Source: Flavobacterium kingsejongi (GTDB taxonomy: Bacteria; Bacteroidota; Bacteroidia; Flavobacteriales; Flavobacteriaceae). From it: DNA of 64,000 nt. Of this stretch, positions 33,773 through 42,573 are shown in pieces (position 1 is the stretch's first letter; every line of letters begins with the position of its first letter). A program made the position numbers and the translations under genes. The stretch spans positions 2,728,001 through 2,792,000 of the forward strand of contig NZ_CP020919.1 in NCBI RefSeq assembly GCF_003076475.1, given 5' to 3'. The notes under the pieces were generated by a model. It saw nothing but the letters and a program-made list of their open reading frames with translations, ran no database searches and was not told where the DNA came from.

Positions 33773-35077
33773 TTAGGTATTAGGAGTGTTATTGAGGACT
33801 TTAATCTGACGGCTCATCAGCCAGGTTACGGCAATAGCGAGTACGGTATAGAGCACCACATACATGTAGAAACTGTAAATCATTCCAGGCATAGGGGTTA
33901 CCGCATCTTTGGTACGCATCACATTATGTATGATCCAGGGTTGCCGCCCGACTTCGGTTACGATCCATCCGGCTTCGAGGGCTAAAAAACCGACAGGAGC
34001 TAAGCAGGCAAAATAAAGCCAGTACTTCCGGCTGTCCTGCCATTTTATTTTTTTAAGGCTGGTAAAATAAAAAATTCCTGAAAACAACATCAGCATCCCA
34101 AGGCCAACCATGATCTGGAACGCATAATGGGTAATGGCTACCGGGGGGCGGTCTTCGGCCGGAAAATCATTCAGTCCTTTTACTTCCGCATCAAAATCGC
34201 CAAAGGCCATAAAAGAAAGTGCTTTGGGGATTTCAATCTTATAGGAGACTTCCTGTGTTTTTTCGTCCACAATCCCACCGATAAACAGGGGAACCCCTTT
34301 TTCCGTATTGTAATGGGCTTCGAGGGCAGCGAGTTTGGCAGGCTGGCGTTTGGCAATATCCTTAGCTGATAAATCCCCACTGAGCGGTTGTAATAGTGCT
34401 GCAACGGCCCCTATGGAAATAGCGATTTTAAAAGCCGCTTTGTGCAGGATGGTGTTCCTGTTTTTGTAGACTTGGAAGGCATGGATCCCGGCGACGGCAA
34501 AACTGGTGGCAGCAAAGGCAGCCAGTGTCATGTGCAGCGCCTGGGTGAACCAGGCCGGATTCAGGAAGGCTTTCACCGGATCGATATTCAGGAATTTCCC
34601 GTCGATATAATCAAATCCCGATGGGGCATTCATCCAGCTGTTGGCCGAAACGACAAGTATACCGGACAGTACACCCGAAACACCTACGATAATCCCGGTA
34701 AACCAGTGGAATTTTTCGGGAAGCTTGTTCCAGCCATACAGGTAAAATCCAAGGGCAATGGCTTCGATAAAAAAAGCAGCACCTTCCAGGGAAAAAGGCA
34801 TCCCGATAATCGGGCCGGCATGTTTCATGAATTCGGGCCACAGGAGGCCAAGTTCAAAGGACAGTGCGGTACCAGACACGGCACCGGTCACAAAGAAAAT
34901 GGCGACGCCTTTTTGCCAGGATTTGGTGAGGGAGAGGAAAACCGGATTGCGGGTTTTCATGAATTTGTAATGTGAAATTACCATGAAGAACGGCATGACC
35001 ATTCCGATACAGGCAAAGACAATATGAAAGATGAGGGTGAATGCCATCTGCATTCGGGCAGCATCAAGATTTTCCAT
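33773..35077 (-). CDS. cydA: Cytochrome bd ubiquinol oxidase subunit I
   Basis: CydA carries the haems and the quinol site. The 434-residue protein has ARMQMAFTLIFHIVFACIGM (haem-ligand His near 18), GPIIGMPFSLEGAAFFIEAIALG (conserved Glu near 100), ALHMTLAAFAATSF (His near 180) and EVGRQPWIIHNVMRT near 385. The Q-loop after span 6 is short, so it is the short-loop type and clearly shorter than E. coli CydA (522). It forms an operon with cydB. The -7 element at 35104-35111 supports the start. Confidence 0.96.
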   Translation of the reverse strand: MENLDAARMQMAFTLIFHIVFACIGMVMPFFMVISHYKFMKTRNPVFLSLTKSWQKGVAIFFVTGAVSGTALSFELGLLWPEFMKHAGPIIGMPFSLEGAAFFIEAIALGFYLYGWNKLPEKFHWFTGIIVGVSGVLSGILVVSANSWMNAPSGFDYIDGKFLNIDPVKAFLNPAWFTQALHMTLAAFAATSFAVAGIHAFQVYKNRNTILHKAAFKIAISIGAVAALLQPLSGDLSAKDIAKRQPAKLAALEAHYNTEKGVPLFIGGIVDEKTQEVSYKIEIPKALSFMAFGDFDAEVKGLNDFPAEDRPPVAITHYAFQIMVGLGMLMLFSGIFYFTSLKKIKWQDSRKYWLYFACLAPVGFLALEAGWIVTEVGRQPWIIHNVMRTKDAVTPMPGMIYSFYMYVVLYTVLAIAVTWLMSRQIKVLNNTPNT

Positions 35078-35103
35078 AGTAGCGGTTTTAAATTGACCTT
35101 CAG

Positions 35104-35111
35104 CAAAGGTA
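35104..35111 (-). promoter_or_regulatory. -7 promoter element of cydAB
   Basis: The minus strand reads TACCTTTG, an exact TAnnTTTG match, 26 bases before the cydA start. No FNR/Crp-type dyad was seen nearby. Confidence 0.6.
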
Positions 35112-35258
35112 CTGGATCCGCTTCGGTAAAGCTATTTTATACCGTACTAATTCTATGGATTCCCCTTTAATTTAACAGTTAAAAAGCCAGTTTTCGCGAG
35201 GTTTCCAAAAGCAGTTGCCCTACCGTAAATATAGCCCTTTCCACTTGTTGTGCCCGGC

Positions 35259-35759
35259 TTAAAGTTCCGCTACGGGAGCCGCATACAGCAGCAGGTCTTT
35301 TTCGGTTTCCATCGGTTGCTGATAGCGCAATCCCAGGCGTTCCAATAAAGCAATCGAGGCATGGTTGTTACTGAGGGTAGTAGCCAGCAGTACCGTATCG
35401 CTTTCCTTTTTAACAATGTGTTCGATAACCGATTTTGCCGCTTCGTAGGCATAGCCTTTTCCGGTGTGTTCCGGCAGGAAGGAAAAACCAATATCACGGT
35501 GTTCCAGATGATCCCGTTTGATCAAAGAGAGTATCCCAACGGGTATTTCCCCTTCGCAGGTTCTGACTACCCAGTAGGAGATATTGCTGTTGTGAATGAT
35601 TTTCTGGATATAGGCATCAGCATCCGAAAGGCTCCTGACATTCCGGTCCCCGATGAATTGCAGGAAGCCCGGAGTATTAACAATCGTGAAAATAAAGGCA
35701 GCGTCCTCCGGTGTTAAGGGGCGGAGGTGCAGTCGTTCACTTTTGAATTGCTGTGGCAT
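35259..35759 (-). CDS. GNAT family N-acetyltransferase (RimJ/RimL-like)
   Basis: A 166-residue acetyltransferase. ERLHLRPLTPEDAAFIF is the RimJ/RimL-type start, IGFSFLPEHTGKGYAYEAAKSVIEHIV (about 93-119) the acetyl-CoA binding motif, and ATTLSNNHASIALLERLGLRYQ the typical C-terminal part. Substrate may be an N-terminus, amino acid or small amine. It lies 47 bases downstream of the Nudix regulator and may be cotranscribed with it. Confidence 0.9.
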   Translation of the reverse strand: MPQQFKSERLHLRPLTPEDAAFIFTIVNTPGFLQFIGDRNVRSLSDADAYIQKIIHNSNISYWVVRTCEGEIPVGILSLIKRDHLEHRDIGFSFLPEHTGKGYAYEAAKSVIEHIVKKESDTVLLATTLSNNHASIALLERLGLRYQQPMETEKDLLLYAAPVAEL

Positions 35760-35806
35760 GGAATATAAAATAAAAAAGGGTTACAATCGTAATGTTCTTT
35801 TGACGC

Positions 35807-36553
35807 TTACCAACCTCCACTCAGGCCTTCTTTCAGGGCTTTTTGGTATTTTTCAAGATCAAAACTGTACAAATCCGGCGCACGGTGCGCACCACCTTTA
35901 CGGGGTTCCTCGTGTTTGAGCAATATGTCATAACGCAGCAGTTTACGATAGAAATTACCGCGATTCAGTTTTTTGTCCAATATGATTTCATACAGCTTCT
36001 GGATTTCCGGCATTGTAAATTGTTCCGGCAACAGATTGTAGCCAATGGGTTTATTGTTCAGTTGTTTGCGTAAGGTCAGCAGGGCCTTGTCAAAGATCTG
36101 GCGGTGGTCCATCATAAACGGTGGGAGTTGTTCGATATCTTTCCACTCACAGGCGGTAGAGAACTCATCCATGATAATACCTACTTTGGAATAGTCGACC
36201 AGGGCATAATAACCGATCGATATAAAACGCTGCTTGTTCCAAAGGGTATCCGGATAGTCTTCAAAAAAACCTTCGGAGCGGTTGAGATCGCCAAAGGTGT
36301 AAAATTGTTGGAGGTAAATATCGGTGGCACCGGCCCTGTCTTTCAGGATGCGTACGGCGGCAGCATCTAATGGCTCTTCTTTATAGACATAGCCGCCGGG
36401 GAGGCCCCAGAGCTCCTGGTCTTTCATTTTGAGCAATAACACTTTCAAGGTCCCATCATGAAATCCGAATATGACAGAGTCAATAGAAATATGGGGGATG
36501 TAATTTTTCCAGGACGTTTCTGACCGCTGTTCGAGTAAACTTTTCAATTCCAT
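35807..36553 (-). CDS. Nudix-domain transcriptional regulator (NrtR/AraR-like)
   Basis: A 248-residue protein with an N-terminal Nudix domain (VIFGFHDGTLKVLLLKMKDQELWGLPGGYV near 25-55) and a C-terminal winged helix (QFTMPEIQKLYEIILDKKLNRGNFYRKLL near 180-208). The Nudix box lacks the full catalytic R-E-x-x-E-E-x-G-x-x pattern (it reads ILKDRAGATD), as in regulators that sense ligands instead of hydrolysing them. In Bacteroidota such proteins (for example AraR) control sugar use. It is divergent from a TonB channel and glycosidase operon, its likely target. The start at 36553 is fixed by the -7 box at 36572. Confidence 0.9.
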   Translation of the reverse strand: MELKSLLEQRSETSWKNYIPHISIDSVIFGFHDGTLKVLLLKMKDQELWGLPGGYVYKEEPLDAAAVRILKDRAGATDIYLQQFYTFGDLNRSEGFFEDYPDTLWNKQRFISIGYYALVDYSKVGIIMDEFSTACEWKDIEQLPPFMMDHRQIFDKALLTLRKQLNNKPIGYNLLPEQFTMPEIQKLYEIILDKKLNRGNFYRKLLRYDILLKHEEPRKGGAHRAPDLYSFDLEKYQKALKEGLSGGW

Positions 36554-36571
36554 AGGGATCGCAATTCTGCC

Positions 36572-36579
36572 CAAATTTA
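36572..36579 (-). promoter_or_regulatory. -7 promoter element of the Nudix regulator
   Basis: The minus strand reads TAAATTTG, an exact TAnnTTTG match, 18 bases before ATG 36553. It removes the longer N-terminus starting at 36649. Confidence 0.65.
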
Positions 36580-36705
36580 CTGTTTTTGGTTTTTGAAACC
36601 GTTGAATTTGTTTTTTTTTAAACATTTTTTTAATCACAATAAAAACCAATCGAAACGATAAAATGGCTTTTCAGCTAAAATAATAACGATGCTAAAAAAA
36701 TAAGC

Positions 36706-36753
36706 TACCTCGTTTTCGCCAGTAAACACAAAGGCTTACGAAAACGAGGTAGT
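36706..36753 (+). terminator. Orphan long hairpin in a divergent promoter region
   Basis: CTACCTCGTTTTCG and CGAAAACGAGGTAG pair perfectly over 14 bp around a 20-base loop, then TCTTTTTA. No gene ends upstream on the plus strand; the 402-base gap separates two divergent genes. It may be an attenuator in the leader of the sugar operon or the end of a small RNA. Confidence 0.55.
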
Positions 36754-36887
36754 CTTTTTATTGAATTTTAGGTATACGCTAAGGACTATTCGTTTTTATT
36801 GTTTTTATCGAATTGAACGCTTGTTTTAGTTGCGATTATGAAAATAAATAGTTGCTTTTTTTGTAAATATCAAAAAAAGGATTTAAT

Positions 36888-36908
36888 ATTGCTTCATAAT
36901 GAAGCAAT
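36888..36908. promoter_or_regulatory. 21-bp perfect palindrome, operator candidate
   Basis: ATTGCTTCAT-A-ATGAAGCAAT is a perfect dyad that ends 47 bases before the TonB-dependent receptor start. The divergent Nudix regulator is the obvious candidate binder. Confidence 0.65.
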
Positions 36909-36955
36909 GACTATTTTATCAAATCAAATAAACTAAAAAGCAATTCAGAGTACGT

Positions 36956-39205
36956 ATGAAAAAAATTATAATTTCTGCTTTTTGCCTGACCCTGTTTCCT
37001 GTTTTTGAAGCATTTTCACAGGAGGGCAAAACCACTCCGGCAGATTCGCTGAAAGTAAAAGCGAAAGTGGTGAATTCGGATACCAAAGAGGAAAAAAACC
37101 GAAACATAATGCTGAATGCAGCCAATAACTCCGGGCCTCGTGATGTGAATATCGGGTTGCCTTCTTCAGTAGGGGGTATTACAATCCAGGAAAATGATTT
37201 ACCAGTGGTATATTATTTCTGGCCGGAATTGCCTAACCGGACGTGGCGGCAAAGTAAAAGTCTGGGTCGTACGGGATTGCTGAAAATTGGGGAAGCCGCC
37301 ATTACTACCGGAGATCTTGGGTTTGCGGTAAATTCCTATACCAAGCTGGGTACGGACAAACATGAAGTGGTGGGGAATCTTTCCGGTAGCCATTTTGGTT
37401 GGCTGAAAGGGGATGTGAATGTATCCGGCCCTTTAGGCAACAACTGGTACTATACGATGGGGGCTTATGCCAACTTTGACCCGAACTCATTTGATTTAAA
37501 ATTTGCACAATATTCCGACCGCACACAAATTTATCGCGCAGGACTGACCAAACGATTCAACAACGGAAAAGGGGAGATTAGTGTCCTGTATAAATATGCT
37601 AATTCGGCATCATTGAGTAATTATGCGGTATTTCAATATAAAGAAGGCGGGAAAGTAGCGGAGATCGACGGGTTCCGTATTGGGCGTGATTCTTATATCG
37701 TCAATGATGGAATACTCAAATTCAAGGACATCTTAACCGGGGAATCCAAAACTGCCGATATGGGTGGTAGCGATGCTGCTTCTTTTTCACATTCGGTTGA
37801 CATCCTTGGGAATTATGACCTTGGGAACGACTGGAAATTCAATTTCTCTACCCGTATGCGTTATGCCGAAGCCTCCCAGTTGGTGACCATTCCACTGAGT
37901 ATCTTTCAGGCCGGAGCCGGTGATGGTTTTGCGTACCAGGCGAATGGACAGCCGTATACCGGAAATGTCAATTCGATGCTGGGTATGTACACCGACGGTA
38001 CACCAACCAAAACGTTACTGTCCCGGTTTGAGATTAAGAAAAGCATCAACAACCACAATTGGCGCTTCGGGTTGACCGAATACTATTACAATGTGGATAA
38101 ATTTACCTCCAACCGCTCGTTTTTCTACCAGACCGTGGATGCCAATCCCAATAAACTGGTACGCAATAGCGCCGGGGGAACAGGTACCGATGCTGATGGA
38201 TTTTACAACTACAATGTCGGAGGCGAATACCACAATGGGTTTGAAAATAAACTGTCGGCTTATTTCTCTGATGACTGGGTAGTGAACAACCGTTTGAGCC
38301 TGACCTATGGTGTCAACCTACGCTACAACAAATTAAAAGGCGACTATTACCTGACGCCGCGTACGCCTAACCTGATACTGGATCCGAACGACCGCAGTTA
38401 TTTTGATAACAATTGGTTTCACTTAGGGGCTTCGGTTAACGCAGTCTTCAAAGTGACGCAGAAAGCAGGATTATTAGCCGACTTTACATACACCGAAAAA
38501 AACGGCCAGCTGGAAAGTTATTCCGGAGCAGTAGCGCCTAATCTCTCCAAGACCAAAAGCCCGTTGGCTGCCTTTGGACTGTACTTTAACCACGATAAAT
38601 TCAGTGTGGTATCCCAGGCCACCTACCTGACCCGCAACAACTACCAGGCGCGACTGAACCTGGTGAACCCGGACAACGGTAGCGAATCACAGGTGGCGAC
38701 TGTATTTTATGACATCCAGACCATCGGTTGGACAACGGATATCGTAGCGAAACCTTTTAAGGGATTGAACCTGCATTACCTGATTACATTCCAGGATCCG
38801 GTGTATAAAAATTACAACTTTTCGGCGTTTGGGAACAATTATTCCTACGATGATAAAAATGTACTGGAAATCTCCAAAGTGCTGATGGAAATCGATCCGA
38901 GTTATACCTACAAAGACTTTAAAGTATGGGCGAGTTTCCGCTACTTCAGCAAGCAGTTTGCCAACCTGACCAATGCCCTGTATTTCGACGCCCGTTGGGA
39001 AACCTTCGGTGGGGTGAATTATAAGATCAACGATCATTTTGATATTGGGCTGACGGCTGTCAACTTCCTGAACCAGACCGGAGCCAAAGGAACGATTAAC
39101 GGTGCGGAACTCATTACGGATGCCACGCCCTATTACGATAAGCTTTTGGTAGGATCCTATATCAGGCCTTTTACTTTGGAAGCATCACTGAATTTCAGAT
39201 TTTAA
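36956..39205 (+). CDS. TonB-dependent outer-membrane receptor
   Basis: A 749-residue outer-membrane channel with a signal peptide (cleavage near AFSQ, residue 22). The plug is suggested by GGITIQENDLPVVYYFWPELPNRTWRQSKSLGRTGLLKIGEAAI, followed by a long row of amphipathic beta strands and a C-terminal aromatic end (LEASLNFRF) as in barrel proteins. It lacks the N-terminal carboxypeptidase-regulatory domain of SusC, and no SusD partner is present. The first gene of an operon with two GH3 enzymes and an esterase, it probably imports an oligosaccharide or glycoside. Confidence 0.9.
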   Translation: MKKIIISAFCLTLFPVFEAFSQEGKTTPADSLKVKAKVVNSDTKEEKNRNIMLNAANNSGPRDVNIGLPSSVGGITIQENDLPVVYYFWPELPNRTWRQSKSLGRTGLLKIGEAAITTGDLGFAVNSYTKLGTDKHEVVGNLSGSHFGWLKGDVNVSGPLGNNWYYTMGAYANFDPNSFDLKFAQYSDRTQIYRAGLTKRFNNGKGEISVLYKYANSASLSNYAVFQYKEGGKVAEIDGFRIGRDSYIVNDGILKFKDILTGESKTADMGGSDAASFSHSVDILGNYDLGNDWKFNFSTRMRYAEASQLVTIPLSIFQAGAGDGFAYQANGQPYTGNVNSMLGMYTDGTPTKTLLSRFEIKKSINNHNWRFGLTEYYYNVDKFTSNRSFFYQTVDANPNKLVRNSAGGTGTDADGFYNYNVGGEYHNGFENKLSAYFSDDWVVNNRLSLTYGVNLRYNKLKGDYYLTPRTPNLILDPNDRSYFDNNWFHLGASVNAVFKVTQKAGLLADFTYTEKNGQLESYSGAVAPNLSKTKSPLAAFGLYFNHDKFSVVSQATYLTRNNYQARLNLVNPDNGSESQVATVFYDIQTIGWTTDIVAKPFKGLNLHYLITFQDPVYKNYNFSAFGNNYSYDDKNVLEISKVLMEIDPSYTYKDFKVWASFRYFSKQFANLTNALYFDARWETFGGVNYKINDHFDIGLTAVNFLNQTGAKGTINGAELITDATPYYDKLLVGSYIRPFTLEASLNFRF

Positions 39206-39214
39206 TTTACCACT

Positions 39215-41527
39215 ATGAAAAAGATAATGATCACGGCCAGTCTGGCATTTCTCATCAGTACCACCCTTAGTGCGCAAAAGCAGGGGGAATTTGTACTCGT
39301 AAAAAACACTAAAGGGGCTACCCTGGGCTATGCTCCCGGTTCAGGCATTAAGATAATTACCGTTAACGGAAAACATTTTAAGGACCTCAACCGGAATGGC
39401 AAACTGGATAAGTATGAAGACTGGCGTTTGCCGGCAGCAGTACGGGCCAAAGATCTGGCAGCACAAATGTCTGTAGAGCAGATCGCCGGATTGATGCTGT
39501 ACAGCCGGCATCAGGCGTTACCCGCGGGCAATTCAGGTTACAATGCCGGTACCTATGATGGAAAAATATTCCCGGAAAGCACGGCGAAAGCCTGGAATCT
39601 TACCGATCAGCAGAAGACCTTTTTGAAAGAAGACAACCTCAGGCATGTCCTGATTACCAAAGTAGAAAGCCCGGAGGCTGCTGCTTTATGGAATAATGAA
39701 ATGCAGGCGTATGTAGAAGGCATCGGGCTTGGTATCCCAAGTAATACCAGTACCGATCCGAGGCATACGGCCCTGGTGACTTCGGAGTTTAATGCCGGTG
39801 CCGGTGGAACGATTTCGATGTGGCCTGACGGGTTGGGTATGGCGGCTACTTTTGATCCGCAGGTAGTGGAGCAATTCGGCCAGATTGCGGCCAAAGAATA
39901 CCGTGCACTGGGCATTGCTACAGCCTTATCACCACAGATCGACCTGGGTTCCGAGCCACGCTGGTACCGTATTGCAATGACTTTTGGCGAAAGCCCGGAA
40001 CTCACCCGCGATATGGGTCGTGCATATATTGATGGCTTCCAGACTTCCTATGGTACTGCCGAAATCAAAGACGGCTGGGGGTATAACAGTGTCAATGCGA
40101 TGGTCAAACACTGGCCGAGTGGTGGAGCGGAAGAAGGCGGACGTGATGGCCATTGGGCCTATGGAAAATTTGCCGTCTATCCCGGGAACAATTTGCAACA
40201 GCATATCGATCCTTTTATCAATGGGGCTTTTAAGCTCAAAGGCAAAACCGGAAAAGCCGCTGCAGTAATGCCGTACTATACCATAAGTTTTGACCAGGAT
40301 AAAAAATACAATGAAAATGTAGCCAATGGCTATAGCAAATATATCATTACCGACCTGCTTCGGGATAAATACGGCTATGATGGCGTAGTCTGTACCGACT
40401 GGTTAGTGACTGGCGATGAAGGGAAAACGCCGGATCAGTTTGCCGGGAAACCCTGGGGTGCGGAAGCCCTGACGATTGCCGAACGCCACTACAAAGTAAT
40501 TATGGCGGGTGTCGACCAGTTTGGCGGTAATAATGATAAAAAACCAGTTTTGGAAGCCTACGCTATGGGTGTTAAGGAATTTGGAGCGCCGTTTATGAGG
40601 GCACGTTTTGAACGATCGGCAGTTCGCCTGCTGCAAAATAGCATTCGTGTCGGCCTTTTTGAAAATCCGTATCTTGATGTAGCGACTACAAAAGCAGTAG
40701 TGGGGAATCCGGAGTTTATGAAAGCGGGTTATGAAGCCCAATTGAAATCGATAGTATTGCTGAAAAACCACGACCAGGTATTGCCAATGGCAGCCCAAAA
40801 GACGGTGTATGTCCCTAAAATCTATTTTCCATCTACCAAAGACTGGTGGGGTAAAGCCAGCGAGCCACGACTGGACTATCCGGTGAATATGGAGCTGGTC
40901 AAAAAATATTACAATGTCAGTGAAGATCCTGAAAAGGCTGATTTTGCTCTGGTTTTTGTGACCAGCCCGCAGAGCCTTGAAGGCGGTTACGACCTGCATG
41001 ACCGTAAAGCGGGAAGCAATGGTTATGTCCCAATCTCATTGCAATACGGGACCTATACCGCGACTGAAGCCCGGGAACACAGTATTGCTGCGGGAGATGC
41101 CGTAATCGATCCTACTATTACTGACAGGACTTATAAAGGGAAAACAGTAACAGCCGCCAACACCATGGATTTGAGAACCATCTTGGACACCCGGGACATG
41201 ATGAAAGGAAAACCGGTTATTGTAGCAGTTACAGCTTCCAAACCCATGATTTTTAAGGAATTTGAAAAAGAAGTTGCCGGAATTGTCCTGAACTTCGGCG
41301 TTTCCACCCAGGCGATACTGGATATTGTTTCCGGAAAAACAGCGCCTTCCGGATTATTGCCGGTACAAATGCCTGCGGATATGAGTACGGTTGAAAAACA
41401 ACTGGAAGATGTGCCTTATGATATGATTCCCTACCGGGACACTGAAGGGAATGCCTATGATTTTGCCTTTGGACTGAACTGGGAAGGTGTGATTAAGGAT
41501 GCGCGTACTGCAACCTATAAAAAATAA
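39215..41527 (+). CDS. Glycoside hydrolase family 3 protein, exported
   Basis: A 770-residue GH3 enzyme with signal peptide (cleavage near LSAQ, residue 21). The catalytic nucleophile is Asp395 in VVCTDWLV; further GH3 parts are ATALSPQIDLGSEPRWYR near 245 and MVKHWPSGGAEEGGRDG near 296. It lacks the fibronectin type III tail of many beta-glucosidases. Before the barrel lies a perfect EF-hand-type loop (DLNRNGKLDKYE, residues 57-68). It starts 9 bases after the TonB receptor. Likely cleaves a beta-linked glucoside or xyloside outside the cytoplasm. Confidence 0.92.
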   Translation: MKKIMITASLAFLISTTLSAQKQGEFVLVKNTKGATLGYAPGSGIKIITVNGKHFKDLNRNGKLDKYEDWRLPAAVRAKDLAAQMSVEQIAGLMLYSRHQALPAGNSGYNAGTYDGKIFPESTAKAWNLTDQQKTFLKEDNLRHVLITKVESPEAAALWNNEMQAYVEGIGLGIPSNTSTDPRHTALVTSEFNAGAGGTISMWPDGLGMAATFDPQVVEQFGQIAAKEYRALGIATALSPQIDLGSEPRWYRIAMTFGESPELTRDMGRAYIDGFQTSYGTAEIKDGWGYNSVNAMVKHWPSGGAEEGGRDGHWAYGKFAVYPGNNLQQHIDPFINGAFKLKGKTGKAAAVMPYYTISFDQDKKYNENVANGYSKYIITDLLRDKYGYDGVVCTDWLVTGDEGKTPDQFAGKPWGAEALTIAERHYKVIMAGVDQFGGNNDKKPVLEAYAMGVKEFGAPFMRARFERSAVRLLQNSIRVGLFENPYLDVATTKAVVGNPEFMKAGYEAQLKSIVLLKNHDQVLPMAAQKTVYVPKIYFPSTKDWWGKASEPRLDYPVNMELVKKYYNVSEDPEKADFALVFVTSPQSLEGGYDLHDRKAGSNGYVPISLQYGTYTATEAREHSIAAGDAVIDPTITDRTYKGKTVTAANTMDLRTILDTRDMMKGKPVIVAVTASKPMIFKEFEKEVAGIVLNFGVSTQAILDIVSGKTAPSGLLPVQMPADMSTVEKQLEDVPYDMIPYRDTEGNAYDFAFGLNWEGVIKDARTATYKK

Positions 41528-41663
41528 AGTTAGTAAGCCGGGGCGGGGATATTTTCCCTGGTCCGGTTTTTTATATCAAGTGATTGAAATGATCGCAGCC
41601 GAAAAATATGTTTTATCGCAGCCGATTTTAAAAATGCATACTATTAACCAATTCAATATCCCC

Positions 41664-42554
41664 ATGAAAACAAACATCACATTTTTTATGTTATGCTTTA
41701 TGTTCCTGCACCATGCTGCCCAAGCACAGGATGAAACCGTAAAATTATATACAGGTAAAGCCCCCGGGTCAGAAAACTGGACACAGCAAGAAGCGCAAAT
41801 GTATTCCGATCTTTTTAAAACAGATGTTGTCTATAATGTCACGGCTCCGTCTTTGTTGGTTTTTAAACCTGCAAAAGGCGTGAAAAATACTGGAACGGCT
41901 ATTGTAATCGCACCGGGTGGCGGATTTCAGAGCCTGTCCATTACCCGCGAGGGAACCGAACTGGCACAATGGCTGAGTGCTAAAGGAATTACTGCTTTTG
42001 TGCTGAAATACCGTTTGGTCAAAACAGAATCGAACGATCCGGCCCGTGAGATGATGGACAAACTGAAAGACCGTGCTGCTTTTGAGAAAAGTACGGCTCC
42101 GGTCATCCAGCTTGCGGCACAGGATGGCAATAAAGCATTGCAATATGTACACGACAATGCGGCGCGCTTTGGGATTAAAAAAGGACAGATCGGGATCATT
42201 GGTTTTTCTGCCGGAAGTACGGTTGCGTTGGAAACGGTACTCTATACCCCTTCGGAAATCGTACCTGACTTTGCCGCTTCCCTCTACGGTGGGCCAAGCG
42301 CAAAGCTGCTGACCACACCGGTACCAACGAAGAAAATTCCATTATTTATCTGTGCAGCCAGCGATGACCAGTTGCAACTGGCACCACGAAGCGTACAGCT
42401 GTATAATAAATGGCTCGAAGCGGGGCAATCGGTAGAATTGCACCTGTATGCCAAAGGCGGGCATGGCTTTGGAACCGGAAAACAAAACCTTCCGGTAGAC
42501 AGCTGGGTACAGCGCTTTGAAGACTGGCTGAAACAACAAGGCTTCAGCAATTAA
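41664..42554 (+). CDS. Exported alpha/beta hydrolase, acetyl-esterase-like
   Basis: A 296-residue esterase with a signal peptide (cleavage near AQAQ, residue 21), which supports ATG 41664 over in-frame starts from 41499. IVIAPGGGFQSLSITREGTELAQWL holds the oxyanion loop, IIGFSAGSTVALE the Ser nucleophile near 181, CAASDDQLQLA the acid and YAKGGHGFGTG the His near 272. This pattern fits BD-FAE-like acetylxylan or related esterases found with glycosidases. It sits between two GH3 genes and may remove acyl groups from the same substrate. Confidence 0.9.
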   Translation: MKTNITFFMLCFMFLHHAAQAQDETVKLYTGKAPGSENWTQQEAQMYSDLFKTDVVYNVTAPSLLVFKPAKGVKNTGTAIVIAPGGGFQSLSITREGTELAQWLSAKGITAFVLKYRLVKTESNDPAREMMDKLKDRAAFEKSTAPVIQLAAQDGNKALQYVHDNAARFGIKKGQIGIIGFSAGSTVALETVLYTPSEIVPDFAASLYGGPSAKLLTTPVPTKKIPLFICAASDDQLQLAPRSVQLYNKWLEAGQSVELHLYAKGGHGFGTGKQNLPVDSWVQRFEDWLKQQGFSN

Positions 42555-42573
42555 AAATCGAAAATAACGACTT

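Noticed and set aside
36956..39205. SusC-type receptor with SusD partner
   Set aside because: No carboxypeptidase-regulatory domain and no SusD-like lipoprotein in the operon.
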